From Oscillospiraceae bacterium (GTDB taxonomy: Bacteria > Bacillota > Clostridia > Oscillospirales > Ruminococcaceae), in contig JAEDLR010000029.1 in the NCBI GenBank assembly GCA_016295145.1, positions 1 through 23,704 on the forward strand: 23,704 bases of DNA, read 5' to 3'. The notes below the pieces were generated by a model, which was given only the letters and a program-made list of their open reading frames with translations, had not been told where the DNA came from and searched no databases. Numbering within the stretch: position 1 is the stretch's first letter; every line of letters starts with the position of its first letter. Below are positions 15,167 to 23,689 of the stretch, in pieces. Made by a program: the position numbers and the translations under genes.

Positions 15167-17689
15167 ATGAAGATTTGTTTCTCTACGCTGGGCTGCCCCG
15201 ATTTTGACTGGTCTGATGTGTATTCGATGGCAAAAGACCTCGACTACGATGGCATCGAACTCCGCTCGTTGGGTTTGCCGGTAGACCCCTTCCGCAGTAA
15301 ACCCTTTACCGGCGCACAGCTTACAAAAACAGTAGACAAGCTTTCACAGCTGCACCTGGAAATTCCCTGTGTCAGCTCCAACTGCTGCATTGCCAATACC
15401 AATGATGCACAACAGAATTCCCAAGAACTGCTGGCGTGCATGGAACTTGCACAGGCACTGGGCGCGCCCTATATTCGCGTGCTGGGTGACCTGAATCCTG
15501 CACCGACCTGCGAAATCGACGACAACGCTGTAGCCGATGCACTCATTGCGCTTTGCCCTGAAGCAGAAAAGCACAATGTAACCCTGTTGGTAGAAACCAA
15601 CGGTGTGTATTCCGATACTGCAAGACTGAAGGCTCTGCTTGAAAAAGTTAACAATCGCCGCGTTGCCGCACTGTGGGATATTCATCATCCCTACCGCTAT
15701 GGCAACGAATCCCCCGAAACCACCGTTGCAAATCTGGGTGAATATATTAAATTCGTGCACGCCAAGGACAGTGCCACCGAAAACGGCAAGACCGTTTATC
15801 ATCTGACCGGTGAGGGCGATATGCCTCTGGACGCAATGATGGAGGCACTGCGCAATATTCACTACACGGGTTATGTATCTCTGGAATGGGTCAAGCGTTG
15901 GATGCCTGAGCTTTCCGATGCGGCAATCGTATTCCCGCGCTTTGCTGAATACATGGCACCTTACCGCCACACCCACAAGCACCCCCTGCAAACCAACAAC
16001 GCAGGCACTGGTCAATACATATGGCCCAAGGAGCGCCTGATCTCCTATACCTTCCCGGATGTGCTTGACCGCATCTGCGAGCAATTTCCCAACCAGTACG
16101 CGTTCCGCTATACCGAATTGGACTACACCAGAACCTATCCGCAGTTCCGTGACGATGTAGATACCTTTGCTCGCTCGCTCATCGCCATGGGCGTTGGCAA
16201 GGGCGATCATGTCGCAATCTGGGCAACCAATCTGCCTGCATGGTATATCACTTTCTGGGCAACCACCAAAATCGGTGCGGTACTGGTTACAGTCAATACC
16301 GGCAACAAGATTCACGAAACCGAATATCTGCTCAAGCAATCCGATACCCATACGCTGGTCATGGTGGATGGCTTCAAGGGCACGGACTATAACGAGATCA
16401 TGCGGACGCTTTGCCCCGAACTGCAAACGTGCAAACCCGGCGAGTTGAAATCCAAGAAATTCCCGTACCTCAAGAATATCATTACCGTTGAAAGCCGTCA
16501 ACCCGGCTGCTTTTCATGGGATGAGGCAATCGCACTCTCCAAGAATGTACCGTTCACCGAGGTTGAAAAGCGTCGCCGTACCATTCATCCGGACGATGTG
16601 GCAAATATGCAGTACACCTCCGGCACCACTGGTTTCCCGAAAGGCGTTATGCTGACCCACTACAATGTGGTCAACAACGGTAAAGCCATCGGCGACTGTA
16701 TGGATCTTTCCACCGCAGACCGCATGATGATTCAAGTGCCGATGTTCCACTGTTTTGGCATGGTGCTGGCAATGACAGCCTCTGTCACTCATGGCACAAC
16801 GATGTCGCCCATCAGTACATTTTCGCCCAAAAAGGGGCTTGCCTGCATCAATAAGGAAAAAATCACCTGCTTCCACGGCGTGCCCACCATGTTCATTGCA
16901 ATGCTGGGGCACGAGGACTTCGCAAAAACCGACTTCTCATATATGCGCACAGGTATTATGGCAGGCTCCCCCTGCCCCATCAAGACCATGGAAGAAGTCA
17001 TCGAAAAGATGCATATGCCAGAGATCTGCATTACCTACGGTCAGACAGAGGCATCCCCTGCCACTACCATGAGCAAGACAACCGATTCCATTGAAACCCG
17101 CGTGAATACTGTCGGCGGTCCGATTTACGGCGTTGAATGCAAGATCATTGACCCCGAGACCGGCGAGGAGCTGCCCGATAATGTGGATGGCGAGTTCTGC
17201 GCAAGGGGCTACAACATCATGAAGGGCTACTACAAGATGCCCGAAGCCACCGCTGCTGCCATCGACAAGGACGGTTGGCTGCATTCCGGTGACCTTGCAC
17301 GCCGCCTGCCCGATGGAAACTTCAAGATCACAGGCAGAATCAAGGATATGATCATTCGCGGCGGCGAGAACATCTACCCCAAGGAGATCGAGGACTTTCT
17401 CTATACGCACCCCGATGTCAAAGATGTACAGGTCATTGGCGTGCCCGATGAACAGTATGGCGAGGAGATTATGGCTTGTGTGATCCCGCAGCCCGGCTCC
17501 AAAACCACCGAAGCAGAGTTGAAAGAATTTGTGCGTACCCACATGGATAAGTGCAAGACACCGCGCTATGTCGTTTATGTGGAAGAATTCCCGATGAATG
17601 TTGCAGGCAAGATTCTGAAATATAAGATGCGTGAATGGGCAATTGATCTGCTGAATCTGCACAAGGCAAACACCATCGAAACAGCTTGA
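15167..17689 (+). CDS. Fusion of a sugar-isomerase-like TIM barrel with an acyl-CoA ligase
   Basis: The 840-residue protein joins two enzymes. Residues 1-270 form a xylose-isomerase/AP-endonuclease-2-like barrel, with candidate metal ligands E143 (LLVETNG), D171 (LWDIHHPYR), H198 (FVHAKDS) and E240 (VSLEW). After a short linker, residues about 290-825 form a FadD-like AMP-dependent ligase: YTSGTTGFPKG (483-493), YGQTEAS (624-630), SGDL (707-710), GRIKDMIIRGGENIYPKE (723-740) and catalytic K815 in AGKILKYK. Both active sites look complete and the frame is continuous. GGAAAGGA (15151-15158) lies 8 bases upstream of the ATG. It probably isomerises, epimerises or cleaves a metabolite and activates the same or a related acid; this coupling is inferred from the fusion only. 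Confidence 0.9.
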   Translation: MKICFSTLGCPDFDWSDVYSMAKDLDYDGIELRSLGLPVDPFRSKPFTGAQLTKTVDKLSQLHLEIPCVSSNCCIANTNDAQQNSQELLACMELAQALGAPYIRVLGDLNPAPTCEIDDNAVADALIALCPEAEKHNVTLLVETNGVYSDTARLKALLEKVNNRRVAALWDIHHPYRYGNESPETTVANLGEYIKFVHAKDSATENGKTVYHLTGEGDMPLDAMMEALRNIHYTGYVSLEWVKRWMPELSDAAIVFPRFAEYMAPYRHTHKHPLQTNNAGTGQYIWPKERLISYTFPDVLDRICEQFPNQYAFRYTELDYTRTYPQFRDDVDTFARSLIAMGVGKGDHVAIWATNLPAWYITFWATTKIGAVLVTVNTGNKIHETEYLLKQSDTHTLVMVDGFKGTDYNEIMRTLCPELQTCKPGELKSKKFPYLKNIITVESRQPGCFSWDEAIALSKNVPFTEVEKRRRTIHPDDVANMQYTSGTTGFPKGVMLTHYNVVNNGKAIGDCMDLSTADRMMIQVPMFHCFGMVLAMTASVTHGTTMSPISTFSPKKGLACINKEKITCFHGVPTMFIAMLGHEDFAKTDFSYMRTGIMAGSPCPIKTMEEVIEKMHMPEICITYGQTEASPATTMSKTTDSIETRVNTVGGPIYGVECKIIDPETGEELPDNVDGEFCARGYNIMKGYYKMPEATAAAIDKDGWLHSGDLARRLPDGNFKITGRIKDMIIRGGENIYPKEIEDFLYTHPDVKDVQVIGVPDEQYGEEIMACVIPQPGSKTTEAELKEFVRTHMDKCKTPRYVVYVEEFPMNVAGKILKYKMREWAIDLLNLHKANTIETA

Positions 17690-17729
17690 CGCTCCATCCG
17701 GGGTTTACAGCGGCATTCTATGTGATTGA

Positions 17730-17766
17730 TTGAGGGAAACCCTTTTGAAAAAGAGTTCTCCCTCAA
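17730..17766. repeat. Intergenic hairpin (possible dispersed element)
   Basis: TTGAGGGA (17730-17737) and TCCCTCAA (17759-17766) pair perfectly, with AAC/GTT (17738-17740 and 17755-17757) extending the stem. The loop is A-rich. It lies 40 bases after the fusion gene and is not followed by a T-run, so it is not a simple terminator. The wording resembles intergenic hairpins I associate with gut Clostridia. Confidence 0.5.
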
Positions 17767-17791
17767 ACTCCCTTCCTAAAACTTCTATATG

Positions 17792-17833
17792 AAATTCCCC
17801 GGCGGGCAGCGGTATGCCTACCGGGGAATTTTT
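17792..17833 (+). terminator. Terminator of the acyl-CoA ligase operon
   Basis: An 11-bp inverted repeat, AAATTCCCCGG (17792-17802) and CCGGGGAATTT (17821-17831), is continued by GGCA/TGCC inside and leads into TTTTT. It stands about 100 bases after the fusion-gene stop. Confidence 0.85.
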
Positions 17834-17859
17834 ATGAAAAAGTCTTTGGAAAAGAGTCC

Positions 17860-17892
17860 GGGGAAGAACCTTTCTCCGGAAAGGTCTTCCCC
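17860..17892. repeat. Hairpin between ligase operon and rqcH
   Basis: GGGGAAGA plus CCTTT (17860-17873) pairs with AAAGG plus TCTTCCCC (17880-17892), with one bulged base. On the minus strand it is followed by a C/T-rich stretch, so it may serve as the rqcH terminator; it begins 20 bases after that stop. It may also belong to the same element as the hairpin at 17730. Confidence 0.55.
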
Positions 17893-17911
17893 AGCAGCGT
17901 TATGCAGAAAG

Positions 17912-19675
17912 TCACGGTAGATCCAGATTGGAGCGCAATGATTCGCAAAGGGCGGCATCGGGGGTGACAAATGCGGTCTGGTAGTTGGTGTAAATCACCA
18001 TGCCGGGACGGCTACCTGTGGGCTTTTTGACGTATTTTGCAAGGCAATAGTCCACGGCAACCTGCGCCGAATCTTTGCCCCTGCTGTAATAGGCAGCAAG
18101 CATGGCTGCCTCCTCAAGGGTGCGGTCAGGGGGCGTTTCACCCTTTGCAAGCACGATGACATGGGCACCATGCACACTCTGCGTGTGGAACCAATAATCG
18201 TTTTTTTCGGCAATGCGCAATGTCAACTGATCGTTCTGATGATTATTTCGCCCCACCAGAATCTCATAGCCATCGGAAGAATGAAACTGCAACGGCGGCA
18301 ACGCTTTCGGCGGCTTTGCAGCCTTACGGCTTTCCTTCAGATAGCCCTGCTCTACCAGTTCCAACCGAATCTGCGCCAAATCGGATTCGCAGTCAGCACG
18401 GGTCAAGGCATCAAATACACTATCGATATAGGCAAGCTCCTGCTCACCTGCGGCAATGCGCGTGGTGAGCATTTTCTTTGCCGTACAAGCCTTCTGATAC
18501 TTTTTATAATAATGTTGCGCATTCTGTGCGGGCGTCATGCGTACATCCAGTGGAATACGCACCAAGGGAGCAGTTTCTTCGTAGAAATCCTCCACAACGG
18601 CAACCGCATCGCCACGCTGTAACCGATACAGGTTGGCAGAAAGCAAATCACCCCGGCGGCGATCCGTTTCCATGGTATCACAGGCAAGCAGTTCCTCGCG
18701 CTGTGCTGCCAGACGCTTGCGGATACGCTCGGTGGCGTTCACCAGAAAACGGAACAGATCATTGGCACGCTGCCGCATTCTTGCAACATGGTCCCGCTGC
18801 GAAAAAAACGCATCTAGCGCAGCAGAGGCCGTGGGATACTCCGTGGTTATCATCAGGCTGCCATATTGCTCAATATGACGAAACGCAAAATCCTTTAGCA
18901 GACCATCCTTTGTGCGCACTGTGGTGAATCGGCACTGCCCGTTTAACAGCATATCACGGCTTTGGTGAATCACAAACAACAGACGCTCCAATGCATCATC
19001 GCCTAGCGGAAGCTGCAACGGTACACCATGCCCTGCAAAGTACTCCCACTCCCGTGCAATAATAGGCGAGATGCCCTCAAAGTACCGTATGAGTGCCTTG
19101 GCAAGGGGCTGCTCCGTTGCAGATGCCATCGCACAGCGGATGGTCTGGTCATCATCTGTCAGAAAGCAAAGGCGGGCATCACGGGGTGGGGTGCTGTACT
19201 CCATGCCGGGCAAAACCAGTCGCACACGGGAAATATCCTCATCTACACGGCGGATACTATCAATAATGCGCCCCGTTTCATTGAGCAAAATCAGATTAGA
19301 GCAACGCCCCATCATCTCGCAGACCAGCGTCAGCAAAACCGAATCGCCCAGTTCGTTTGTACAGCGGAAATCCAGCATAAGAATACGCTCAAGACCGTCC
19401 TGCCGAACCGCTTCCAGTTTGCCGCCGCCCAGATGCTTACGCATCAACATACAGAACATAGGAGGTTGCGGCGGGTTTTCTATATTCTGCGCCGTGATAT
19501 GAATGCGTGCGGCATCGGCTGCGGCAGAGCAAAGTACTTTCACTGCGCCCATTTTTCCGCGAAAGCACAGCACAAGCACATCACGGGAGGGTTGGTGGAT
19601 TTTTTCTATGCGGCTGCCGATCAGATGTGAAAGCTCGGCACCCACGCAGGAGAGAAATGCGCCATCTAACGCCAT
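17912..19675 (-). CDS. rqcH: RqcH/NFACT protein (fibronectin-binding-like, ribosome quality control)
   Basis: The 587-residue protein matches the length and architecture of bacterial NFACT proteins (RqcH, Tae2/NEMF homologues, once called fibronectin-binding protein A). RqcH binds stalled 50S subunits and recruits tRNA-Ala to add C-terminal alanine tails. The N-terminal NFACT-N domain has PPMFCMLMRKHLGGGKL and QDGLERILML. E96-R97 stand where B. subtilis has the essential D97-R98, a conservative change. A coiled-coil middle (about 290-430) is followed by NFACT-R, with HSSDGYEILVGRNNHQND and NDYWFHTQSVHGAHVIV. The ATG has AAAGGA (19689-19684) 8 bases upstream. I see no convincing promoter in the 141 bases upstream. 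Confidence 0.92.
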   Translation of the reverse strand: MALDGAFLSCVGAELSHLIGSRIEKIHQPSRDVLVLCFRGKMGAVKVLCSAAADAARIHITAQNIENPPQPPMFCMLMRKHLGGGKLEAVRQDGLERILMLDFRCTNELGDSVLLTLVCEMMGRCSNLILLNETGRIIDSIRRVDEDISRVRLVLPGMEYSTPPRDARLCFLTDDDQTIRCAMASATEQPLAKALIRYFEGISPIIAREWEYFAGHGVPLQLPLGDDALERLLFVIHQSRDMLLNGQCRFTTVRTKDGLLKDFAFRHIEQYGSLMITTEYPTASAALDAFFSQRDHVARMRQRANDLFRFLVNATERIRKRLAAQREELLACDTMETDRRRGDLLSANLYRLQRGDAVAVVEDFYEETAPLVRIPLDVRMTPAQNAQHYYKKYQKACTAKKMLTTRIAAGEQELAYIDSVFDALTRADCESDLAQIRLELVEQGYLKESRKAAKPPKALPPLQFHSSDGYEILVGRNNHQNDQLTLRIAEKNDYWFHTQSVHGAHVIVLAKGETPPDRTLEEAAMLAAYYSRGKDSAQVAVDYCLAKYVKKPTGSRPGMVIYTNYQTAFVTPDAALCESLRSNLDLP

Positions 19676-19816
19676 AGTTGGATTCCTTTCGGCTCAGTGT
19701 TCTCAAGGGCATATCGCATAAGCATCATACCCCAGTCGTACCGTCATCGTCTCACCGAATCATATGAAAACGACACCGGTACTATCATGGAATGCAAAGT
19801 ATTGTTCGATATTGCT

Positions 19817-20866
19817 TTATATTGCGGCAAAGGAAGCGAACGCTTTCTGCACCATTGCCGCGCCGATGTTCTCGGCAAATTCGGAGCAGGCAGGCATCAC
19901 AAGATGCACATTTTCCTGCAAGGCACTGTCGAGCATGGCGGTGCAGGTACAGGCAAGGCTCATCTGCGCCAGAACATCGGCTGTGCTGCGGTCGTTGGCA
20001 TCCACTTCGCAAGCCACCAGCATTACATCATACAGCTTGCGCAAGATCTGCAACAGCAATGACGGTTCAGATATATCAGGGGCATCAAAATCCTCAAACG
20101 CCATGCCCCAGCCATAGGGCTGTGCAATGCCGTCACAAAGATTCAGACAAATCGCGAGAAACGCGCTGTTGGTTGTGAGTTTTGCGGCAGTATAGCAATC
20201 CCGCAGGAAGCGGGTACGGTCATCGAAATCGCCGCCAAAAATTCCATCACGGGAAAACGCAGAAAGGCTCTCATCAAACAGACTGCCATGGGCAGCATTG
20301 AATGCGATACCATCAAAGCCTGCCGCCTCTGCAACACGGGCTGCCTCACCTGCCGCCACTACCAGCTGCTGCAAAGCCGCATCGGTCATGGGTTCGATAT
20401 CCGCAGTATCGGAAGTATCAGAGATATCAGGTGCAGCACGATGCTCAATGCACTGGGGCTGTTCAGCAGAACGCCCACCGTGATCCAGCAACGCGATCAA
20501 TACAGGCGGCTGCTGTGCAGGCGCGGCACTGCGCATAGCTTGTACCATTGCTTTCAGCTGTGGCAATGCGGATTCGTTCAGGCAGAGCTGACCTGCATTG
20601 CGTTTGCCCCCGTCGCAGATCGCCATTGGCTCTGACCAGATCAGACCGCAGCCACTCTGGGCGGCGGACACATATCTTGCCTGCGTTGCCTTCGTGGGAG
20701 AGCCGTTTTCGGCATCCCAAACGGGAAATACTTGCAGAGATCTGCGGTTGCAGACCGTGTGCCCATGCAGTGTACAGGGCAGATGCAGTGCAGCGGAAGA
20801 ATCAGAAACAGGCAAAAACAGTCCTCTTGCCTTTGCCTCCCGACGCAGGTTACTGATGGTATTCAT
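19817..20866 (-). CDS. Divergent Old Yellow Enzyme-like FMN oxidoreductase
   Basis: The 349-residue protein has the outline of NADH:flavin oxidoreductase/Old Yellow Enzyme barrels: NRRSLQVFPVWDAENGSPT near the start, ARYVSAAQSGCGLIWSEPMAI, and a central EAARVAEAAGFDGIAFNAAHGSLFDESLSAFS...FGGDFDDRTRFL stretch. The usual catalytic H-x-x-H of the family (HxAHGYL) is reduced to NAAHGSL, and N/R positions of the FMN site are altered. It lacks the iron-sulfur and C-terminal domains of 2,4-dienoyl-CoA reductases. Activity may therefore be changed or lost. The ATG at 20866 (MNTISNLRREA) is preferred to a longer frame to 20902, since AAAGGA lies about 11 bases upstream. It follows the GH9 gene on the same strand. 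Confidence 0.75.
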   Translation of the reverse strand: MNTISNLRREAKARGLFLPVSDSSAALHLPCTLHGHTVCNRRSLQVFPVWDAENGSPTKATQARYVSAAQSGCGLIWSEPMAICDGGKRNAGQLCLNESALPQLKAMVQAMRSAAPAQQPPVLIALLDHGGRSAEQPQCIEHRAAPDISDTSDTADIEPMTDAALQQLVVAAGEAARVAEAAGFDGIAFNAAHGSLFDESLSAFSRDGIFGGDFDDRTRFLRDCYTAAKLTTNSAFLAICLNLCDGIAQPYGWGMAFEDFDAPDISEPSLLLQILRKLYDVMLVACEVDANDRSTADVLAQMSLACTCTAMLDSALQENVHLVMPACSEFAENIGAAMVQKAFASFAAI

Positions 20867-20902
20867 GATCAAATCATCCTTTCTGATTGGTTGACAGCAC
20901 AA

Positions 20903-20933
20903 AGGGACTGCCTGTATCAGCCAGACAGTCCCT
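20903..20933 (-). terminator. Likely terminator hairpin of the GH9 gene
   Basis: AGGGACTG (20903-20910) pairs with CAGTCCCT (20926-20933), with an inner CTG/CAG. It lies 11 bases past the cellulase stop codon on the minus strand. The following minus-strand sequence is only TTTGTG, so it may be a weak terminator that lets some transcription into the OYE-like gene. Confidence 0.6.
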
Positions 20934-20944
20934 GCAAGGCAGCA

Positions 20945-23494
20945 TTAGCCGCCCAATTCTTCGGCAGAAATCAAGCCCGCAATGAGCCTGAGAATCAATA
21001 CGGAGTCTGCGGAATCCATATTGCCGGAGCCGTTGCAGTCACCGTTTGCCTCGCCTTGCTCGGACAAATTCACTGTGATATCCTCAGCCAGATAGCGGTT
21101 ACAAAGAATGACATCATTGATTTTGACCTCACCGTCACAGTTGACATCGCCGTACTTCACAACACCAACAGGCGTATCCGTGGTAGTGTTACCGGATCCC
21201 TCAGATACTGTGGTACCGTCAGGCTCAATACCGCCGATGAGCACGCCGTTGTCATATACGCAGATATTTGGGGTTTTGACTTCATTCCCTGTCCCAAAGA
21301 ACGCATCGTCATCTTCAAAAAGGGTCAGTTCCTGATAACTGGGGTCATTGGAAGGATCCCATTTGTCAGTGGCACTGTAATAGAAGCCAATGCTGAACTG
21401 CACTTTTTTGCCGCAGTTTACAAAGTTATAATCGCCCCAACTGAGCTCCACATAGGCGTATTTGCTATCACGATCCCATACAACCGGTTGTGTGATGCTG
21501 GCAGCAGCCGGCGCTGCCTCCGCAGAAACCTGATCGTAGAGAATCTTTGCCTCTACGATACTTAACGATGTCAGCTCGGTGGTGTCAATGTAGTAACGGA
21601 CGGTCAAATTTTCAGGTGCTTTCGCGGCAGTGGATTTTACCATAAGCGAAACCTTGGTCACGCCTGCACCATCGCTATTGAGATCATCAATACCGCAAGC
21701 CTCTACCCATGTACCGCTTACGCCGCCTTCACCGCTGCTGCCGCTTTCACTGCCGCGTCCGCCGTCATCTTCGGGCGGAAAATTGGGTGTAATCGCCTGC
21801 TTGTATGCATCCTTGTACAGCAGATACAAACCTGCTGCTGCACCGGGACAGGCTGCATTGTAATCGATGGTCACCTCGTTATAGATCCAGTCCTTAGTCA
21901 CATCTTTATGGGCATCCGTGGCATCGGGGCCGCCGCACAATGCGCCAAACAGCACATACATATGCGGATCGGGGTCCTCACACTTCGTCAGACCCGAAGC
22001 GGCTCTGTGATGCGGATACTTTGCGGAATTCTCATCGAAACCAACAAGATAGCTTCTGGGGCCGGAACCGCCTTCGCCTTCCAGATACTGCGTGTTGTTC
22101 TTTCCGAGCAAATACTCCATCTGTCCCTTTGCCCACTCAGAAAGTGCGTAGTCACCGTTTGAGGAATTATACTTATCCTTGCCGTTGTTATACTTATCAT
22201 ACACAAGCGCACAGAACTGTGCAGCGGTATTGTAACGCGCAGATCCCCACGTATTCAACCAGAAGTACCCCTGCGGTGTGACAGTGCCAACGCCACCAGT
22301 CATATAGGTATTGACAGCCTTTGCCGCACACGCCCAGAAGTCGATATCCTCATACATACTCTTACCGGTTGCTGTGATATAATCCATGGCAAGGTCGCAC
22401 AGACCGTTGGGATTTTCGGAAGCGGAATAGGTCTTATCGGACTGATAGGTTTCGGAGATGATGCCCATCAGCAAAATCACGCCGTTCCACATATCATTCC
22501 AGCAATAAACATAGGTGGGCGGTGCATAGAAATCAACCAGCGGCAGCGCATTGTTCAAATACTGCTTGTCGCCTGTTACCAGATACAGCCAGCAGGCTGC
22601 AAAGCAATAGTCATCCTCCCACTTGGAAGAACCGTAATACGACTTGGGGCCTTGCTCAATATCTGCGATTGCCTTATCGTTGCGATCTGCAAAATCAAAC
22701 AGTGCCTTTGCGTAATCCAGACACTTCTTCGCATAAGCGGGGTCGGTATCCTTGAAATTCAAATAGTTGATTGCCAGACAAGCTGCCGTATTGGTCACAT
22801 TACAGGTGGTGGGGTTGTCAGCCGTTGCAAACCATGCAGTACGCACCATGGTATCATTCTGGGGCAGGTTCCAGTAGGAATGATCCACATCACCATCACC
22901 CACCTGATAGCAAAATGCAACCACATCACCATTGGCATCACGGAAAGTACAACGCATGAAATAATCACAGAAATAGCGGATGATCGTTTCCACGTGCTCT
23001 TGTTGTTCGCATTCTACATAGGCATCACGAAATTCATAATAACCCCATGAAACGGTCGTGCCTGCATACGCCTCGGGCAGACCGAACTTCACATGGTCGC
23101 CGGCATCGTGGTAACCGCCGGATACATCGACAGTGCCATCCTCGCTTCCGGTATTGAGTACATCATAATACTGCTCAATAAAATCTGCAGAAAGATTCGT
23201 GCCCACACGCTGCTTCAGATCCGCGCCCATATCCATAGGGATCAGCGGCACCGCTGCATCATATGTATGGCAATCGGCACGCCATGCAAAGCGGCTGTTT
23301 TCGTCCACCTCGGGACCGCACATATTGGCATCATAAAAATGCAGCGAATACTGCAGTGCCTTGGCGAAATTGTCGTAGTCCCCTGCCGGATCGGTCACCA
23401 GTGCAGATGCCTGCATAGGCATTGCAGTCAGCGTGAGCATACCTGCCAGAGAAAGCGCGATCATTCTCCCTTTGCTTTTGATATATGTTTGCAT
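20945..23494 (-). CDS. Secreted GH9 cellulase: GH9-CBM3-dockerin
   Basis: The 849-residue exported enzyme would hydrolyse beta-1,4-glucan. Parts: signal peptide (about 1-32, MIALSLAGMLTLTAMPMQASA); GH9 (alpha/alpha)6 domain (about 36-565); Ser/Gly-rich linker (about 573-592); CBM3-like module (about 594-760, with VRYYIDTTEL and YAYVELSWGDYNF); Thr/Ser linker; type I dockerin (about 780-849) with repeats GDVNCDGEVKINDVILCNRYL and DCNGSGNMDSADSVLILRL. GH9 active-site motifs are GGYHDAGDHVKF (D130, D133), HHRAASG (H495-R497) and the proton donor E540 in NEVTIDYNA. The GH9-CBM3 order resembles processive endoglucanases. The start at 23494 is chosen because AAGGAGG lies within codons 3-5 of the longer frame (to 23512). 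It has its own promoter. Confidence 0.95.
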   Translation of the reverse strand: MQTYIKSKGRMIALSLAGMLTLTAMPMQASALVTDPAGDYDNFAKALQYSLHFYDANMCGPEVDENSRFAWRADCHTYDAAVPLIPMDMGADLKQRVGTNLSADFIEQYYDVLNTGSEDGTVDVSGGYHDAGDHVKFGLPEAYAGTTVSWGYYEFRDAYVECEQQEHVETIIRYFCDYFMRCTFRDANGDVVAFCYQVGDGDVDHSYWNLPQNDTMVRTAWFATADNPTTCNVTNTAACLAINYLNFKDTDPAYAKKCLDYAKALFDFADRNDKAIADIEQGPKSYYGSSKWEDDYCFAACWLYLVTGDKQYLNNALPLVDFYAPPTYVYCWNDMWNGVILLMGIISETYQSDKTYSASENPNGLCDLAMDYITATGKSMYEDIDFWACAAKAVNTYMTGGVGTVTPQGYFWLNTWGSARYNTAAQFCALVYDKYNNGKDKYNSSNGDYALSEWAKGQMEYLLGKNNTQYLEGEGGSGPRSYLVGFDENSAKYPHHRAASGLTKCEDPDPHMYVLFGALCGGPDATDAHKDVTKDWIYNEVTIDYNAACPGAAAGLYLLYKDAYKQAITPNFPPEDDGGRGSESGSSGEGGVSGTWVEACGIDDLNSDGAGVTKVSLMVKSTAAKAPENLTVRYYIDTTELTSLSIVEAKILYDQVSAEAAPAAASITQPVVWDRDSKYAYVELSWGDYNFVNCGKKVQFSIGFYYSATDKWDPSNDPSYQELTLFEDDDAFFGTGNEVKTPNICVYDNGVLIGGIEPDGTTVSEGSGNTTTDTPVGVVKYGDVNCDGEVKINDVILCNRYLAEDITVNLSEQGEANGDCNGSGNMDSADSVLILRLIAGLISAEELGG

Positions 23495-23537
23495 AAAGCC
23501 CTCCTTTTTCATCGGCGTTCATAATTACGCCATTTTC

Positions 23538-23566
23538 AGTATAGCACACTTCACAGAAAATTACAA
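23538..23566 (-). promoter_or_regulatory. Promoter of the GH9 gene
   Basis: On the minus strand TTGTAA (23566-23561) and TATACT (23543-23538) are 17 bases apart, giving a leader of about 37 bases before the start codon at 23494. Confidence 0.75.
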
Positions 23567-23608
23567 GTATGACGGCACATTTTTTGCAGGAAAATTTCCA
23601 AAAAGCCC

Positions 23609-23637
23609 TTGATTTTTTTCGCAAGTTATGGTATACT
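23609..23637 (+). promoter_or_regulatory. Promoter driving a transcript off the right edge
   Basis: TTGATT (23609-23614) and TATACT (23632-23637) are 17 bases apart on the plus strand. It points into the partial tRNA-like sequence at 23690 with a leader of about 45 bases. Confidence 0.72.
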
Positions 23638-23689
23638 ATTCCTTGTCAGGGAGAACGACGGCTGAGTTGTCGCAGTCTGCCCTCGTTAC

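Noticed and set aside
15344..16501. 385-codon minus-strand frame opposite the TIM-barrel/ligase fusion
   Set aside because: Antisense to a clear coding region with intact motifs; no start signal.
19676..19816. Promoter for rqcH
   Set aside because: Several TATGAT-like boxes occur on the minus strand, but none has a -35 at 16-18 bases.
23644..23689. Riboswitch before the right-edge transcript
   Set aside because: I compared it by eye with the common riboswitch cores and found no match; a tRNA leader explains it better.
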